A stretch of DNA of 64,000 bases from Myoxocephalus aenaeus (GCA_038501785.1 JBAMJR010000189.1:2573501-2637500); one strand, 5' to 3'; positions 46,001 to 62,000 are shown, numbered from the stretch's first letter. The notes: generated by a model not told the origin, from the sequence alone. A program made the numbers and translations.

Positions 46001-49000
46001 CTCTGGTCTATAACATCTGAAAATATATACAATATTTAATTGAATGACCAGTCATATAGAAGCATTAATAAAATAAAATACATAATTTTTTTCTTCCCTA
46101 GCATATATTTTTGATTTATATACTGTTGTTAACTTGCTGTTGCTCCAGAGGGCCTGTTATATTGTTCTGATAACATTACTTTAAAATAAAAGCACGCAAT
46201 ACACTAGTTTTTACTTCATTATTGAATTTGGCGCATAATGCGATTAATCACGATTAATCTCAGAAAAATCATGCGATTAATCAGTTAAATTTTTTCAACT
46301 TTGCCCAGCCCTAATATAAAAACATAATACATTATATAATGAAATGCTGAAGTAAATAAATAAATAGTACATACATTATGTAATGTAATGCTAAATTCTC
46401 ACCAGAAATAAATAAATCACAAATGAAATGAAAAATATAAATGTAAAATGTATTTGTGTATTTATGTACAATTATGTATGTATGTATCATTTTTCCATTT
46501 ATTTAATAATGTTGCCATGTATGATAATTTTTTCCATTTGTTTCTGCCTTTATTTGTTTTGCTCAATGATTTTATGAAGCGCTTTTGTTAGTTTTAATTT
46601 GAAAAGTGCTTTGTAAATAAATCAAAAGTTTGACAAATCAAGGTCCACTCACAAGCTTTTTAAAAACCTTTCAACCCTATCACATGTTCTTCATCGGTCG
46701 CTCAGCTCCGACCCCTGGTGAGAGTTTCCTCAGCTGTTATGAGCGAACTACTCATTTAATACATCCGACACCACAAATTGATGCCATTAACAGCGTTGGC
46801 GTATCAGGGGCGGGATTAGTCCTTTAGAGCCATGCCAACCACACCATATATTATTGAAAAAAACACCAAACCCGATAAACAGGAAACCTTTCATATGAAC
46901 TCACCCTGCTGATACCTTCACAACCTTGAATCCAAAACGTGCGTCTCTCTCCCGCTCTGAATCCCTGGACGACTCTGGCCTCCGGCCGGCCAGCGCTCTG
47001 GGATCAGGGGCTGAACAGCAGGAAGTGACACACAGTTAGCCATGCAGTCACTGCCTGAAGGGGTCACTTATTCTACTCATTGTGTGTTCACGCTCACTTG
47101 TGGGAGTCGTACCCTGGTTGTCTTCTTCACTCAGCGTGCTTAACTGTCTTTTGAATTCTGAAACGAAAGAAAAGCATAGAAAGGATTATACGTGGTACGC
47201 TTGATGTTTATATGGCACTTGTGTATGTGTTTTTATCAAGCGTTTCGCTGCTGTAATGATAACAACCAGCAGGGGGAGACGTGTGCTTGGTTTAGTCACT
47301 CAGTGTGGTTCCTTCTTTATTCTGTACCTGCATCCTGGTCACTGTGGAAGGTTGTGGCAGTTTGGGATATATGAGGCTGAGAGGAAGGAGGACGAGGAGG
47401 AGGAGGAGGAGGAGGCCCAAAGAGCACAAGAGCAGAAGAAGGACTTAAAGGAGAAGGTGAGAGGGTCTCTACTGTAGAGGGGCCCTGGGCTCTCCAGGAA
47501 GGAAGGAATCCAGACCCTCCCAGGGGTTTCTGCTCCAAAGAGGAAGAAGCTGACAGAGGGGTGATGGGAAGGAGAAGAGGAGAGGGAATGGAAGGTGGAA
47601 TATCAATGACGCATCATGTGCTTTCCAAAATCAGTCCATTAGGCATTTCTCCAGTGTTAGTTCTGCATGTGTATGGTACATGTAATGACAAGACCATGGG
47701 AAACAAAAGCTACGAAGCTCGGCCTACTTTTCACAGTGAATCCTCTCATACATCCTCACCAGAATGCTCATGTAGGACATACAGGACAACTTCTATGAAA
47801 CCTACAGTATGGCTATATTCCAATATAAACATACTTACAATGCATCATAGTCTTCTTAAAGCTCTGTCTAATCATATAAATATCCATAATGCTTTATAAC
47901 AATATTCAAACCTCATCATAAAGCATTTTACTTAAAAGGTCAAGTATCATTATACTTCATAATTGCTGGTCACTCACTGACATTTGTTTTTGTTAAGTAT
48001 CATAGGGTGTTATAATTCCCATACATTCTAAATTAATGTGACCATTAGTGACCATTCTAAGAGGTCATTGTTTGCTTGAAGTAAAGTGAAAAAACAAGCA
48101 TTAAATCCATGCAGCACAATGGGAACACACACAAAATGGCACTGAGTGACCAGCTATCGTGAAGTATTATCAAATGAAATTTGTTATGATTCTTGTTATA
48201 TCTATGATTATACAGTGCTATAAGAACATTATAACTTATTAGAACTATGTTATGGATGGATTATATCTCCCAGCTGGCCTGGGAACGCCTCGGTATCGCC
48301 TAGAATAAGATGGAAAATGTTGCGGGTGAGAGGGAAGTCTGGGTCAGCCTGCTGGGCCTGCTGCCACCCTGACCCGATCCCGGATAAGTGGCTGATAATG
48401 GATGGATGGATGGAAACTATGTAATGCATTGTAGAAATGGCCGTCATAGAAAGAATTCTGCTGCCTGTTACACAATACCTGACAAGACGTAGTTGTGACT
48501 CTCGTTTGCTCGCACAATCTGTGGCAAAACAACTGGATGGAGATTTGGTTCCTACTGAAGATATGAATCCTTAAAAATAGCTTTGGAATTCATTTCTCAC
48601 CTTCTCAACTCTTATATCTCTAAAAACAGCTGGTCAATGTGTAGTTTTTACCAAACAAACAGGAAGACATTGTGTGTCTGTTGGGGACTATTTTCTGTGG
48701 CAGATTGATCCACATTAGGTGCTCTGGTGAGTATTTGTGGCAGCAGGAATTCAATGACAATCATATCCGAATGTCTCGACATCTCTACTACTGTTTGCTT
48801 GAGCAATGTCGGTCTAGATCAAATAAACAGCAGAATTCTTTGTTCTATATGAACTCCTCTAAAGGCTGAAGGATGAACAAAAGCTACATACAAGTACATG
48901 GAATGTGAGACACACAGCACAGCAGAGAGGCTACAGGTAGAGCAGAATTACATGGTTCTCTCTGCTTTTTCTGCAGACTTGCAGGCTGCCCAGGATTGTT

Positions 49001-52000
49001 GGCAGAGAGATGCAGAAACTTAGGGGAGCAGGCAGGCTGTGCTAGAGGCGCCTGAGATTTAGGAGGCCTCCATTCACTCTGCCACGAAGCTGGGAAGAAA
49101 TGAGAAGGGAAATACGAACATGGCGGGAGGAGGGAGGAACAGGAGTAAATGCGTAGTAACAGCTGTATGGACGGCCTCTGACAGAACCTGTCCCTGTACC
49201 TGTCTCGGGGGCAGACGGCAGGCTGGTGGGTCTGGTGAGGGCGGAGCCTAGCTCCCCCGCAGAGGAGAGGCGATCTTTGTGCTGTCTGGAAGCAGCAGGC
49301 GGTGGAGGTATAGGAGGGATGGAGCTGAGAGGAGCGGAAGAGGAGGAGGAGGAGGAGGGTGCAGAAGAAGGAAAGCTCTGTGCTCTCCAGGCACTGGGAC
49401 AGGCTGAGAAAGGAAGATGGAGAGATTTAAATAAAAGTAGTGATGAAGAAATGGACTAATGCTGCATCATTGTGATTTAAAAGAGTGGAATTCTAAAGAG
49501 CCACGATTTTAAAAGGCTGTAAGCAAGAAAAAGACAAGTAGGTGAGTGTTGATTTATTTATTATATATAATAATATATGTAAAATGTATTATAAAGAAAA
49601 GTGTTGGAAGAACAGCTGGAACTAATCAACATTCATTTTAAGAGAATGGACAAAAAACAAAGGCCAAAGATGCTTTCTGAAGATATGTATTAGATCAAAG
49701 CTGAAGTAGGAGCTCATGTCTGTCTTGTGAGTGAATGCAGCATTATCCCAGAAGCAAATCAAGGCCAATAAACAGCACCATGCACTGTATTTTGGATCGT
49801 CTCGTCAATTAGAAACCAATCACAACTTTTTAATGGAATCACTCAATACCTGTTTGTGAGGTATCAGAGAAAGTGGGAGAGCGGAGCGATGGATCGGAGG
49901 GGGAGGAGAAGAGGGAAGAGTTGGAGGTGGAGCTGGCTTTAAAAGGGGTGAAAGTGGCGAAAGCCTCCAGGCCCTCAGCTGGAGAGAAGTCGCTGTGGAA
50001 GCTATGGGGCCTTCGAGAAGCTGAAATGGGCAGCAGAGGACGGACAGGAAATGGCGGGAAAGTAAGAGGAAAGGGGAGAGCGGAAAGACAAACCAAAAGA
50101 CAGAACAATGGTGAGTGAAACTCTAGAAATACACTAAATGTTTCCAGCCAACCTAACACCTTTAAACAGATATCTGCATATGAGGACATAATCAGATGGC
50201 AATGGGACAAGATTTCGGTTTCGGACGCGTTCTGTTTTCTGTTTATAGTCTGAAGAATATTGATCAATCAGGTTTGAGCCTTTGGTTGGATGCAGGTAAA
50301 CAGTCCGTGTGGAGAGCAAAAGAGGCGGAACACACTGGAACTCATCGTCCGTCTTCTGACGACAATTTAACTTTTTATTAGCTAAGAAATGAACTAGTTG
50401 TATTTCAACTCATTCTTCGCATCTCAAGTTGCTAATTGGACTGTAGACAATGGCAAATGAAGAGGAAGGCCTGAATATCCATTATGTCTTATCCAAATAT
50501 CACCTGAACCCCAGAAATATTCAAGTAGGTCTGTCTGCAGGTCCACAGTACTACAGGACACGTCCTCGAACCGCCACAGTTCAGTTTAGGCAACAACATT
50601 TTTAGGCGACAAACTACTGTGTTAGGTTTCAGAAAACGTAATGCTTTGGATTCAACTAAGTACGATAATAAAGTTGTCATTTAGTAAAGTGTCTTGTAGC
50701 CTGCAATAATGCAGATAATCCTTCTCAACATTTTGGCCGTTGACCTCAGAAGCTAAATCGTCGTCAGACCGATGGGTTCCAAGATTGCAGTCGACCAAAC
50801 TGCAAACAGATTGGGATGTCACGAGCTTCAATACTTTGATACCAATTTGTTCTTCTACAGTACTGCAGGTACTGGGGATCAGGGCTCGGGACTAACAGTG
50901 TCCCATCGTACCAGTGAAGAAAGAAAATGCTACATTGTAAACAACAAATCTGTGTTGAGATCGGCAGAAGGAGAGCTAGTTAACGCAAACTGTTTTTTAC
51001 CGTGGTATCAAATTGGGTATCGAAGACTGTAGAATTTCATCTTTATTGGTATCGACTACTACATTTCTGGTATCGGGACAACTTATACAGTAATTTCAAA
51101 CTGATTTGCAGTAAAGGTTTTTGCTTCGTGGGAAGGAAACAGAAAGAAGAAATAAATGACCCCAGATACGCTTTCCTTTTCGCAACAGATAAGAGCACAA
51201 GGCTCTACAATGATCAACAGTTTCACAGCCTTGCAACAGTGCTGTCTGAATGTGGCTGAAGAGAAGACAAGAAACTATGTCAGTAAGAATGGACCGTGAA
51301 CAGGACGTTTCTAATGGATGCTGATGGAGAAATTGATTATAAGCCCGTGTAAGGCACAGAGATTCAAAATAAGGGCAGTCGAACATATCAATAAAAAATG
51401 TATTGCATATTACATAACTCCAGACCCTATGTTTGAGAGTCATGGGTTTGTTCTTGATTCCAGGGTGTACATATTTAACAGTTACACTGATTTCTTTATG
51501 AAAGATGGTTTTAACTGGGTTAAACTGTTGTCCAAACCTCGACAAGACCGTAACAGTGGGATCTATCACTTCACTCACTAAACGACAGTACCAGCCTGTT
51601 ACAGAAGACAGGTTTGTATCTTTAAGTTTAGAAAGGGAGGTTCTCACCATGAATTCCTTGTGTATAAATTGACAACATTTACTGCCATTTTCAATAAATG
51701 CCAGAGTCTCAAATAATTGCAACAAAGATACCGTTTTTATTCACTAATCTTTTCTAATTGTTTCTATTTTGCTTTTTTTCATAAAATTGTATTGTAATTG
51801 TATCCAGAAAATAATAATATATTTAAAAAAATTGACATGAAAGCCTGTGTCTAATGTACCTAAATATGACAATACTAATAAGTAATATTATTAATATAAT
51901 AAATATAATAATTATGATAATAAACATTAAGTATGCACATTTATAAACAAACAAAATGCCTTGCATGGTGATCGTAATCAAGTGCATCTAGTATTCATGG

Positions 52001-55000
52001 CAACATACAGAGTGGTATGAATTAAACAATTCTAAACAAAAAAATTATCCACCAAAATAATCTGCCCCTAAAAGTGAAAAGAGACATACATGAGCAGGAA
52101 TATCTGGTGAGCGATACCTGATCCGGCCGCGAGCTGGAAGATTTTGGGAAGCGCAGGAGGATGAGCACGTGTAAAGGCTGGCAAAGAGTAGGCGTAGGGG
52201 GAGGGCCGAGCCGGCTGGGTAATAATGCTTGGTGGCCGTGTGGATAAATAGGATGGAACAGAGGGGTCTGGGTGTTCAGGCAGAGGAGGATGAGACGGAG
52301 CCGAGATGGCGGAGGAAATGGAAATGCCAGAGGACGTTTTCCCATCCATCTCTGAGGTTATCGGGTGAAGACGAGTAGGATGGAAGGACAGGGTGAAGAG
52401 AGAAAGATGGGGAGAGAGGGAATAAATGAAGGTTTGAATGAAAAGAAGAATGATACGAGGAGCAGTAAAACAGAATAAAAGATGAAGTGATGAAAATGGG
52501 GATGTGGGAATGAGGTTTTGCTGTAAATGTGAGGAAACACAGAGGAACTAAAAAGGGGAATGAAGAGTGACTTTTTTTAAATGGACTATGATGTGCTATT
52601 TTTATGTCATGAATAATGTTATTTCAAGTAATGTCTGTTAAAGATAAAATACTGTGCAATGTGTGCTATCAGGAAGGTGGAAGATACATCTCTGGGCAGA
52701 CAGTTACCTGTGGAGCCTGATGCAACTACAGGCCTCCAAGCCAGGTCATATACTCTCATGCTAGAGGAGGCCGAGACTGTCAGGGGGAGAAAAGGGAACA
52801 GCAGACGGAGAGATTAAAGGAAAAGGGAACTGAGTGTCAAATAGGAAACAAAAGAGGAAGTAGCAGCTTGAGAAAAAAAGTTCAAAAAGTAACAGAAAGG
52901 AGGAAGTCTTCGCCACAATTAATTAGACCTTGAAGAGTGGAAGGTGTAAATTGCAGCATCTAGCGCAGCAACACAACTATATTTTTTTGAAGCATGTGCA
53001 GAGTACAGCTGGTGTTGGAATGGAGCAGTGGGACAGGGGTTAAATTCAGAGAAAACACTCAAAATGTACAGTATTAGAGTTTTAAGTATACCAGAGAGGA
53101 GCTTGGATATTCTCTCAGATTACAGTGGTACATTTACAGTAAAAAAATCGTAACTCACTTATTAAGTCAGAATTTGTTTTCTCTCCTGTGTTTACGAAGA
53201 ACAGGTGGGGAAAATATGTTAGGATAATCTTTCTAAATTCAGTCAGGATAATTTCCTGGTACGTTTTTTTTTTACTTTTTATTTGTGAATACTGGTAGGG
53301 AAAAAGGTTTCTCTGGTTTTAAAAGCATTAATGTTTTCATCCAAATGAGTTTTCATCTCTCCATGAACTCTAAACACATATATTTAGGTCAGACGAGACA
53401 CATATATAAGACACATACGTATATTGTGTGTTAGCAGGTTATGCAAATGTTCACCTGGACCAAAACACGAGCGCTTTTAGTCCTGTTTAGAACAATGGGT
53501 AGTGGTGATGATACTGACAAAAAAGATTAATAAATGTCACCAGGAAAACGTTTTCCACCTGTATCACAGATGATAATTGAAAAAAAAATTAGAAAGAGTA
53601 TCATGGCATCCTTTAACTGTTCCTAAATCATAAACATTTATCATAAAAAAACTATTTAGATCAGACTATATTTTCTCACTCTTGGGCTTCCGTAGGTTTG
53701 TATCCCAGCGTTTACCAGGTTTGTAGCCAAAGATCGTGTGTGATAGAGTGTGGATTTGAGTTCCTGTTGTCCCAACAACTCCAACTAAGTGATGGCTCTT
53801 CACTTCAATTATAAGAGTTGCTTTCTTCGGTTTAAGTTTCATTCAGCACATATCAATAACTTAGGCGTATAACCAGTATTGTTTTGAATCAGGACCTTCA
53901 GTATTTGGATCAAGTATCTCCTAAACGCCTCAGACTGTCGTTGCACATTAATTTGGTGTCTTAACCAGAGTGATCCTCAAGTGTTTTCCCAGTCTTACCA
54001 GTAACATGAGTAGCTTGTCCAAAGCTGGCCCTCCTCTCCTCACCGCCTTCTTCATCACTGTCAATGAAGTCATCCAAGTTTCCAATGTCACTCTGTTTCA
54101 TACTCAACAGACTGGCCAGACTCTGCATGTCCTCATCTCTGTGGAGTAGAAAAAGAGTCCTCTTCAAGCATTGGATGGCCATGAAATATCAGTATTAGTC
54201 TTCAAACGACACTGCTTTCAGTGAATGCCGTCGACATGCTGCTGGGTTGATGACTTACGTGGCCTTGCCCTCTTTGAGAAAGACACAGGACAGGTTCAGT
54301 TTCAGAGTCGCTTCCACCACTTTGACGGACAGCGGTTTGAGTTTCAGCGTGACATCATACTGGGCCGGCGTGGCACTGGCAAACTTCTTCATGTTGACAT
54401 CTGCTGATGCCAGCACCTTCCTGCGCCCTTTTGTCTCCTAATAAATCAAATCAAATCAATGGACGAGGAGGTTGAGATTGAACACAGAAAAACATCCTTC
54501 TTCCTGAGAATATATTGTTGTTCAATTAAAACTCAATTAAATGGAAGATCCTGCTGACTCACATTTTCAATGACAAAAGTCCAGTCTTTGTCCTCAAACT
54601 CCTCTGCAGTAGGTTCCTGTTGACAGACAAATAAATGAAGTTGTGCATTTCCCATCTGTAATCAACTAATGTGATCAGCCGCTACCACTTCGAGGCTTAA
54701 GCTCATACCTTGAAGAGTGTGACGGTGATGTCTAAACTCTCTGGAACCTGCCAAAGCACCAGGCCTCTGTAGGGGTTTTTGATCCCTGGCTGCCAGCTGT
54801 GGAGCTGATGGAAGACATAACACAAACAATTGTTGCGTCCATGTGTTTCCTCCGGACTGAATTTCAACCTGTGCAGAGCACACTTTAAGACTACACAACT
54901 AAACTGCATTCTCAATTACGGAAAAGTTGAGGGAAAGGTATTTTCTCCGGGAACTTGTGAATTGAAAAGGTATTGAGTCGGAGTTGACTTTTCGTTTCAC

Positions 55001-58000
55001 ACCGAACATGAACAACGGTCTCCTGGGTGAAAGTCCCGGGTGTGTTTGACCCATACATCCACCTTGACCACCTCACTATGCAGACTTTGATTTGAAACAT
55101 ACTTGTGATCGGCCTACATCAAAAAACAATACGTGTTCCCTCAAAATGTAATTGACAATGCAGTTTTGTTCAATGGAAACATATTTTTTTGGAGACTCTG
55201 CTGTATACAGGCAGACTAAAAGACTATTTATCCTCTTGGAATCATCCAAATCCAGATTTAAAGTTTCACCATTACTACTCTAGGAGCTCTGAAGAGACAA
55301 CTGGCCAACTTGAATGGATCTAAATGAACCTCATCTCGTTGGTCTCTGCTTTGTTACCTTTGTGCTGTGACGTCGGCTTCTCCTGATCCACGACACTCTC
55401 AGTTTGTCTGGTTGCCTGCACAGCAGAGCACAAATAACATCTTAGTTAGTTTCCAGTGTTTCTTCCATCACTACCTTCTCCGTACCAGCAGGAATGTAAC
55501 ATACAGAAATAATATTCCCACACACATGCAGGTAGAAATGAAAACAAGTTTGTGAAAGGATGTTTCAGGTCCATTCTCAGTTTGACTGTTGACCTTTTGA
55601 ATGCGTAAATAATGTTCTATAGTGAAGAATCAATGATCCAATCAATGTTACGATTAGGGCTGGGTATTGTTTATAAGATGACCATACCAGTATCAATACC
55701 AGTACCCTTAAAGTGATACTAGTACTACTAATAGAGTACTTCATTCAACACTCAGTAGATTCAATACTACATTTATTCTCATCAGAAGTTACAAGCGTGT
55801 ATGATAGCCATACTTCCCAATGATTTGGTGGCATCTTGGCACGCCGAACTGCCAACTCCATCTAATACACCACGTCGACATCACCCATAGACTGTATAAG
55901 AAGTGCAATTAGTCATGTCACCCAATTGGATTACAGCCGTCGCCATGTTTGCTTTTTGCAACCAGTGAGTGGAAGTTATCATATTTGAAATGTGGAGGAG
56001 TGACGTATACGGCTCTGTTAGCGGTCGTGACCTGTCAATCACAAGGTAACCCTGCCCTAAAGCTTACTCTGCTTTATGGTCTATTTGACTCTAACCCACA
56101 ACCAGAGGAGTCGCCCCCTGCTGGTCAGTAGAAATAATGACACTTCCGCAATTTTAAGACACTTTCGCATCATCTTCACTCTTTAATAACCAGAGGTTGC
56201 TGCCTGACACACCAGCGATTGTATGGCTTGTGGCTGCTTGGTAGTGGCCCAATCACAGGTCGTGTGATTGAATGCAAGCAAAACCAAACAAATAATAATT
56301 GTTCTAGATCTGGGCACAAAAAGGATCGATTGCAGGTATCGTTTGGCTGGAGACGTTTCAATACTACTTGGTGCTGAATCATAATTATTTTTGCATTATC
56401 ACTGACGGGGTGGTATTTTCTTTCATCGCATTGTGGCAATTTTTGATTGTACTAAAAGTGTATGAATCTCACACTAAGAATGTGGAAACTTAAAATGGTG
56501 AAAAGTAAATATAATGTACTACGTAGCCAATAGTGAGTCATTTTAGACCCATCCTAGGGGCCACACTGGAAGCTCTGGCTGTACACAGGGACAGCATTGC
56601 TTTGGGCTAATGTCAGCATGCTAACACGCTCACAATGACAAAGAAAACAGACAAAAATTCAGGGGGATCACTGAAGTGATAGCAGTTCATCTTGTGGGAA
56701 ACATGACGTTCTATGGTGATCCATCTGACGGCGGTCGGGATAAACCATCATCTAATTTCATGTGATCTAATAATACTGTGGTCTGAGGAAGGGCATGGGC
56801 CCAGGAGACGGTGACTGATTGGAGCATGCACACTATTCCATCTGTGTGCTTTCAGAACACTGAGGGAAGGGCTCTGCCAGGAGAAAATGAAATCTTGTGA
56901 CTGTGAGCAAGAAGTCAGTGATGGAGAGGACAAACAGCTCTGATTGGGCGAATGCCTGCGTGTGAGAGGGAGAGAGATGCTGTAAACACTGAAAACATTC
57001 CATCTGAGTAGTGGGAGACCTCTCGTATGACTTCCCTTAGGGGCTGGGACACTCTTACATAATCCTGAGGACACTGTATGCACTGAGGAGAAACACAACC
57101 AAGATGGAGTTGAGGCTTGAGGCCACATTACGTTTCCGTTCCAACGATTCCAATGATTCCCCCCCTCCCCCACTCGGACATGAAACAGGATGCAACGTCA
57201 TACTTCTGATGCAGGGAATAAATAAACATGGATTTGTTATCACGGACAGTAAACAGTGTGCAAGTGTAACACAAACTGGCTCAAGGGATGTCAGGAGGGA
57301 GTCCACACGAAGGATTGGACATAAAACTAACATCTGTGTGGGCCATCGTGGATCAGTGGTAGAGCAGGTCGTCCTTCAATCAGAGGATCGGCGGTGCGAT
57401 CCCCGGCTCCACTAGCCCAAGTCAATGTGTCCTTGGGCAAGACACTTCACCCCAAGTTCATTCATACACCATTCCTGAATGTGTGTTAATGTTAGTTGAC
57501 CCTTGCATGCCATCAATGGGTGAATGGGTGAATAATGACATGTAGTGTTGAAGAGCTTTGAGTCCATTCCTTTACTGAAACAGGACAGTCAGCGACAGAG
57601 ACAGAGCTTCGAACTGGCATAAAACAGTAGAGAAAAACAAGAGATCTGTAGAGCGATGAAGAGACTGTAACCGTATTCAAATGAACACATGACTCAAACA
57701 TAAATGTCCCATTTCCATCATGTTTTCCACATGGTTTCCCACTCTTTCCACTACCTCATCTTGTTGTGTCCTCTTCTTTGGTTTAATGGCCCTGATTGCA
57801 GAATAAACACCACCAGCTGTTTATCTCTGCAGCTCCTAATGTTCTCACCCTTATGATTCATTTACCTTTTCTTTGATGATTTTCTGTAAAGTCGGTGAAA
57901 ATGTTTGCTACGTTTGGATATAGCTTGACTTATGGCAACAGGGTTTTCTCCCGGTCATCAAGTGCAGCCAATGCAGAAGTGTCTTAAAACTTGCATTCTC

Positions 58001-58936
58001 TCTACTGACCAACAGGGGGCGACTCCTCTGGTTGCAAAATAAGTCAGATTGTATAGAAGTCTATAGAAAATGACTCTACTCTTTTGATTTATTCCCTCAG
58101 TAAACATTGTAAACATGAGTTTATGTCTCAATCTCTAGTTTCAAGTCTTCTTCAATACAGCATGATGTTCATTTAGTAAATTATGGTCATTTAGAGTTAA
58201 ATAGACCATAAAGCAGGGTATGATTTAGGGCGCGGCTACCTTGTGATTGACAGTTCTCTATCACAACCACACAGGTAATCCAAGATGGCGACAGCCAAAA
58301 CACCGAACTCGAGACATAACTGATAAAAACTAAAAAAAACAAGCCTAAATTGTATTAATCCAGAATTAGAAATAACACAAATGAATGGCAGCTACAGTCC
58401 AGGCAGCTTCAATCCACAGCGTATCGAATCCATATTGTCAGTATTGGCCTTTAAAGACTGGCGCAGCGTGCCTCCTGCTCATGTTGCATGACTCTCATAA
58501 CTAACATGTGGAACGGCGAGAAAGGTTGCGAAAGAGTGAGAGCGAATAAGAGAGAGAACAGAAATAGACGTCTGCGGCGCTGATCTTCACAGAAGCTTAA
58601 TATCAATCCTACACCTGCTGCAAACAAATCAAGTGCTTGTTTCCATCGGTTTGAAGTATGGGGCGTTGGAGCTTCACCATATGAGGGAATCCTGGACGGT
58701 GGGAGGCAGGTTGTTGATCATACTTCTACTAAATAGTTTTCACAGTCTGAACTCTCACTTCAATGTAGGTGGCTTTTGCTAATCAGTTAAGGGAGGTGTC
58801 CCAGCTAGCCGATCCACATTTCACACATTCTTGTCATGGACTAGAAAACACAGACTGGGACTTTTATTTACAAACTTAAAGCCTCTACAAACCCACACAG
58901 GTCTTTTCAATTATAGTGCATGATGAGCCTTCTTTT

Positions 58937-59025
<89 letters not shown>

Positions 59026-62000
59026 AGACTGGGATCTCCCTCACTCTCCTGTTGGCTTTGTTGCATCTGTTCTGGTGATTTAGATCATTTTCAGACTGAC
59101 AGAGGACATCGCCTCCTCGTTCACTTCAACGAGAATAAATAATAAATAGTGACAGCAAACAGCGTGCACCCCAAAATAAAAACGTTGCATTATTGTTATT
59201 TTAAAAAATTTAAACCAGGCGGCGTTGCACGTGCATTGGTGTGATTACTCGTGTGCACACAAGCATCTGTTTTAGAGACGATGAGGACGCAAATGAAGTC
59301 GTCCAAAGGTTTGAGTGATGTCATCACAAAAGAAAAACTACCAACACCTCTTATGCTCACTGATTAACATGTTGTATCTATAGACTGTATATAAGAAGTG
59401 GACATAGTCATGGTGACGTCACCTATTGGTTTGTGGACTGACGTTTTGAAGCCTTGAATTTCAACAATTTGGCGGTCGCCATCTTGGTTTACAGCCGTCG
59501 CCATGTTGTTGTTGTTTTTTACAACCAATGAACAGAAGTTACCATATGAAATGGGGAGGAGTGAACTACGTCTCTAGTAGTGGCAGCGACCTGTCAATCA
59601 CAGTAAGCCCGCCCTAAAGCATACTCTGCTGTATTCTCTAAATGACCATCATTTACTAAATGAACATCATGCTGTATTGAAGAAGACTTGAAACTAGAGA
59701 TTGAGACATAAACTCATGTTTACAATGTGCCACCTGCCCATAAGGACTCTAACTAACATTCACACCCATTCATACAGGAACAGCCTGCGGGAGACATTTT
59801 GGGGTTAAGTGTCTCGCCCGAGGACACATCAACATGGACAAGCAGAGCCGAGGATTGACACGCTCTTCCACTGAGCCACAGTCGCCCCACATACACTGTT
59901 GTTATAAAACAACAGGAAAGACAAATAAATAGTTCCAGTATTGTAACTCCCCCAAAACCACAAATAGCTGATTCACATTTTGGGTTCTGCCCAGATTAAA
60001 GAAACAAGAGAACACACGTCTTATCATCGGCATGACGTCTCTGGCTGTGGTGCTGGTTGCCAGATCCAGTCCCTGAGCTCAGACCTCTGTACAGGCACGA
60101 TGGACAAAGCTGGCACATCACTGGGATGTCAAGACTCGAGGAAGCCTGGCTCCTAATTATGAAACTTGTGAAACGAAAACGTCCACTTTCTAAATTAAAC
60201 ATATGACTCAGAGAAAAACTTTAGATACTAAGTGATTATTTTTGATAGTTAGCTTAAATTATGTTTTTTTTATTTTTGTGACCAAGAAATATACAGGGCA
60301 GGATATTTTACAGATTGTACAGTTGGAAAAACAAAGGTGTTATTGCTGATTTATCTGCAACGAGCTAATATAAGCCGACATATCAGTCTGGACAATGTAT
60401 TGGTCAGGCTTTAGAAGTAAACCCAAATGTAGTTATTATCATGACTCTAATTTTAAAAAAAACATTGTGTCACACACTCTGTATATGAGAATAATTCAAG
60501 GCAAAACAGTAAAAGACATAATGAGATTCTGAGTCCATTCTTGTACTTTTTAAGTCAAAATGAGTAATTATTTTCAGATACTGAATCTAAATGTTGTCCT
60601 CTGTAGTCAAAATCATGAGATACTGTCCAATCTTTAACTTACGAGATAGAAACTATGATAAGAATAAGTCAAAATTGTTACTTAGTAAAGTTAATAACAT
60701 TTGTGTCTTAGCTAACTGTCATCTTGACCAGTTATCTCTCATTTTGACTTAAAATGTCATCATTTTGACTTACAATCACATATTTTGTGATCACTATTTC
60801 ACAATCGTAGGTACATTGTTCTATAAATGTCCTGTATGTCATGTGCAGTCTGCTCTTGCTTCCCTATGTATTGTATAGGTAGTATAACGTCTTTGTGTGC
60901 CTGCGGGCATGACTGCAGCACAGAGCACGGCATATCAATCTGTGAGGATAAACGCCGAGCAGACAGAAGCATGTTGATACTGGTTCAGTGTGAGCAAGGC
61001 ATCTGGGATCGCACAGAACAGGGACAGGAAGGTGGGCCGCTGTACAAGCCGGGGCTGGATGAGTGCACACGCTGACTGCACCGTGAGTAATGGGGATGGT
61101 ATGGAAGGAACTTTGGCAGGGCAAGACTGAAGGAGTCGGAACCAGCAGAGCAAAGACTTTGACTCTATGACTCCACTGATGCTTTGGGTGGGAACGTTTG
61201 TCTCCAAACCCTAAAGTTTCCCATCAGTACGCCCCATTGTATCTTTCTGAAATGTCACTTACAGGGGCCCAACAGACCCCTCACAGCTTGATCTGGCCAC
61301 AGGTGGCATCTTCAGATATGTAGATAGAGAACAAATGCATTTGAGAAAAATGGAACAAGATTTAAAAATAAAAGTAAACTGCAAAAAACTATTTCCCAGC
61401 ACACACGGCATCGTTAAGGCACATCAACCAGGCACAACGGTTCCAGGGCCACAAAACCCCATTTGGCCCTTTGCAGAACCGCCCTGTGTAAAGGTTTTAT
61501 GACCTTAATTCCTTTCGTTGAAATTCGGCTCAGATAGTGCATATGCGTATTGACAGAGGAAAGTTGAGAAAGGGCCCCGGGGCCCCCAACAAATTAAATA
61601 CAACCCCAAGTGACGGTCTACAAATGTGTTAGTTTTGTCCAACAAACAGTTTGAACCCCGAAGATATAAAGTGCTGCAGGAATGAGTCCTAAAACCCAGA
61701 AATGAGTCAGCATTTATTATCGGGTGTGTTTCTGGTTAGATGCCTGAAATAAGAGCTGTGTTTACACAATCATAAGCTATTTAAATGTTTTGTTCTACAA
61801 TATGAAAAGCTTCGGTAGATACGCCTCTCTTGAATTTTGATGTTCATTTAATAAATGATGGCCCTTTTAGAGTCAAATGGACCATAAAGAGGAGGATGGT
61901 TTAGGGCGGGGCTACAGGGTGATTCACAGGTCGCTACCACGCCGTTGTCCGGTCTCTGTTATCCGTGTCTTGTCTTAGAACGTTGTGTTTTCAGTTCATG

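Larger units (their letters stand above)
42924..46904 (-). other. ehbp1l1 intron 14, with nested transposons
   Basis: About 4 kb. The left part (43000-44700) is ordinary AT-rich sequence without recognised features. 44735-46321 is a pair of nested hAT elements. 46321-46620 is AT-rich with ATAAAT-like simple runs. Confidence 0.6.

Noticed and set aside
51096..51725. 209-codon minus-strand frame in ehbp1l1 intron 8
   Set aside because: Cys/Phe-rich composition typical of random translation, no known motif, no splice signals in phase with the gene.
57345..57420. tRNA gene
   Set aside because: A and B box-like motifs are present, but no acceptor stem or cloverleaf can be closed and the downstream body is that of a SINE-like repeat.
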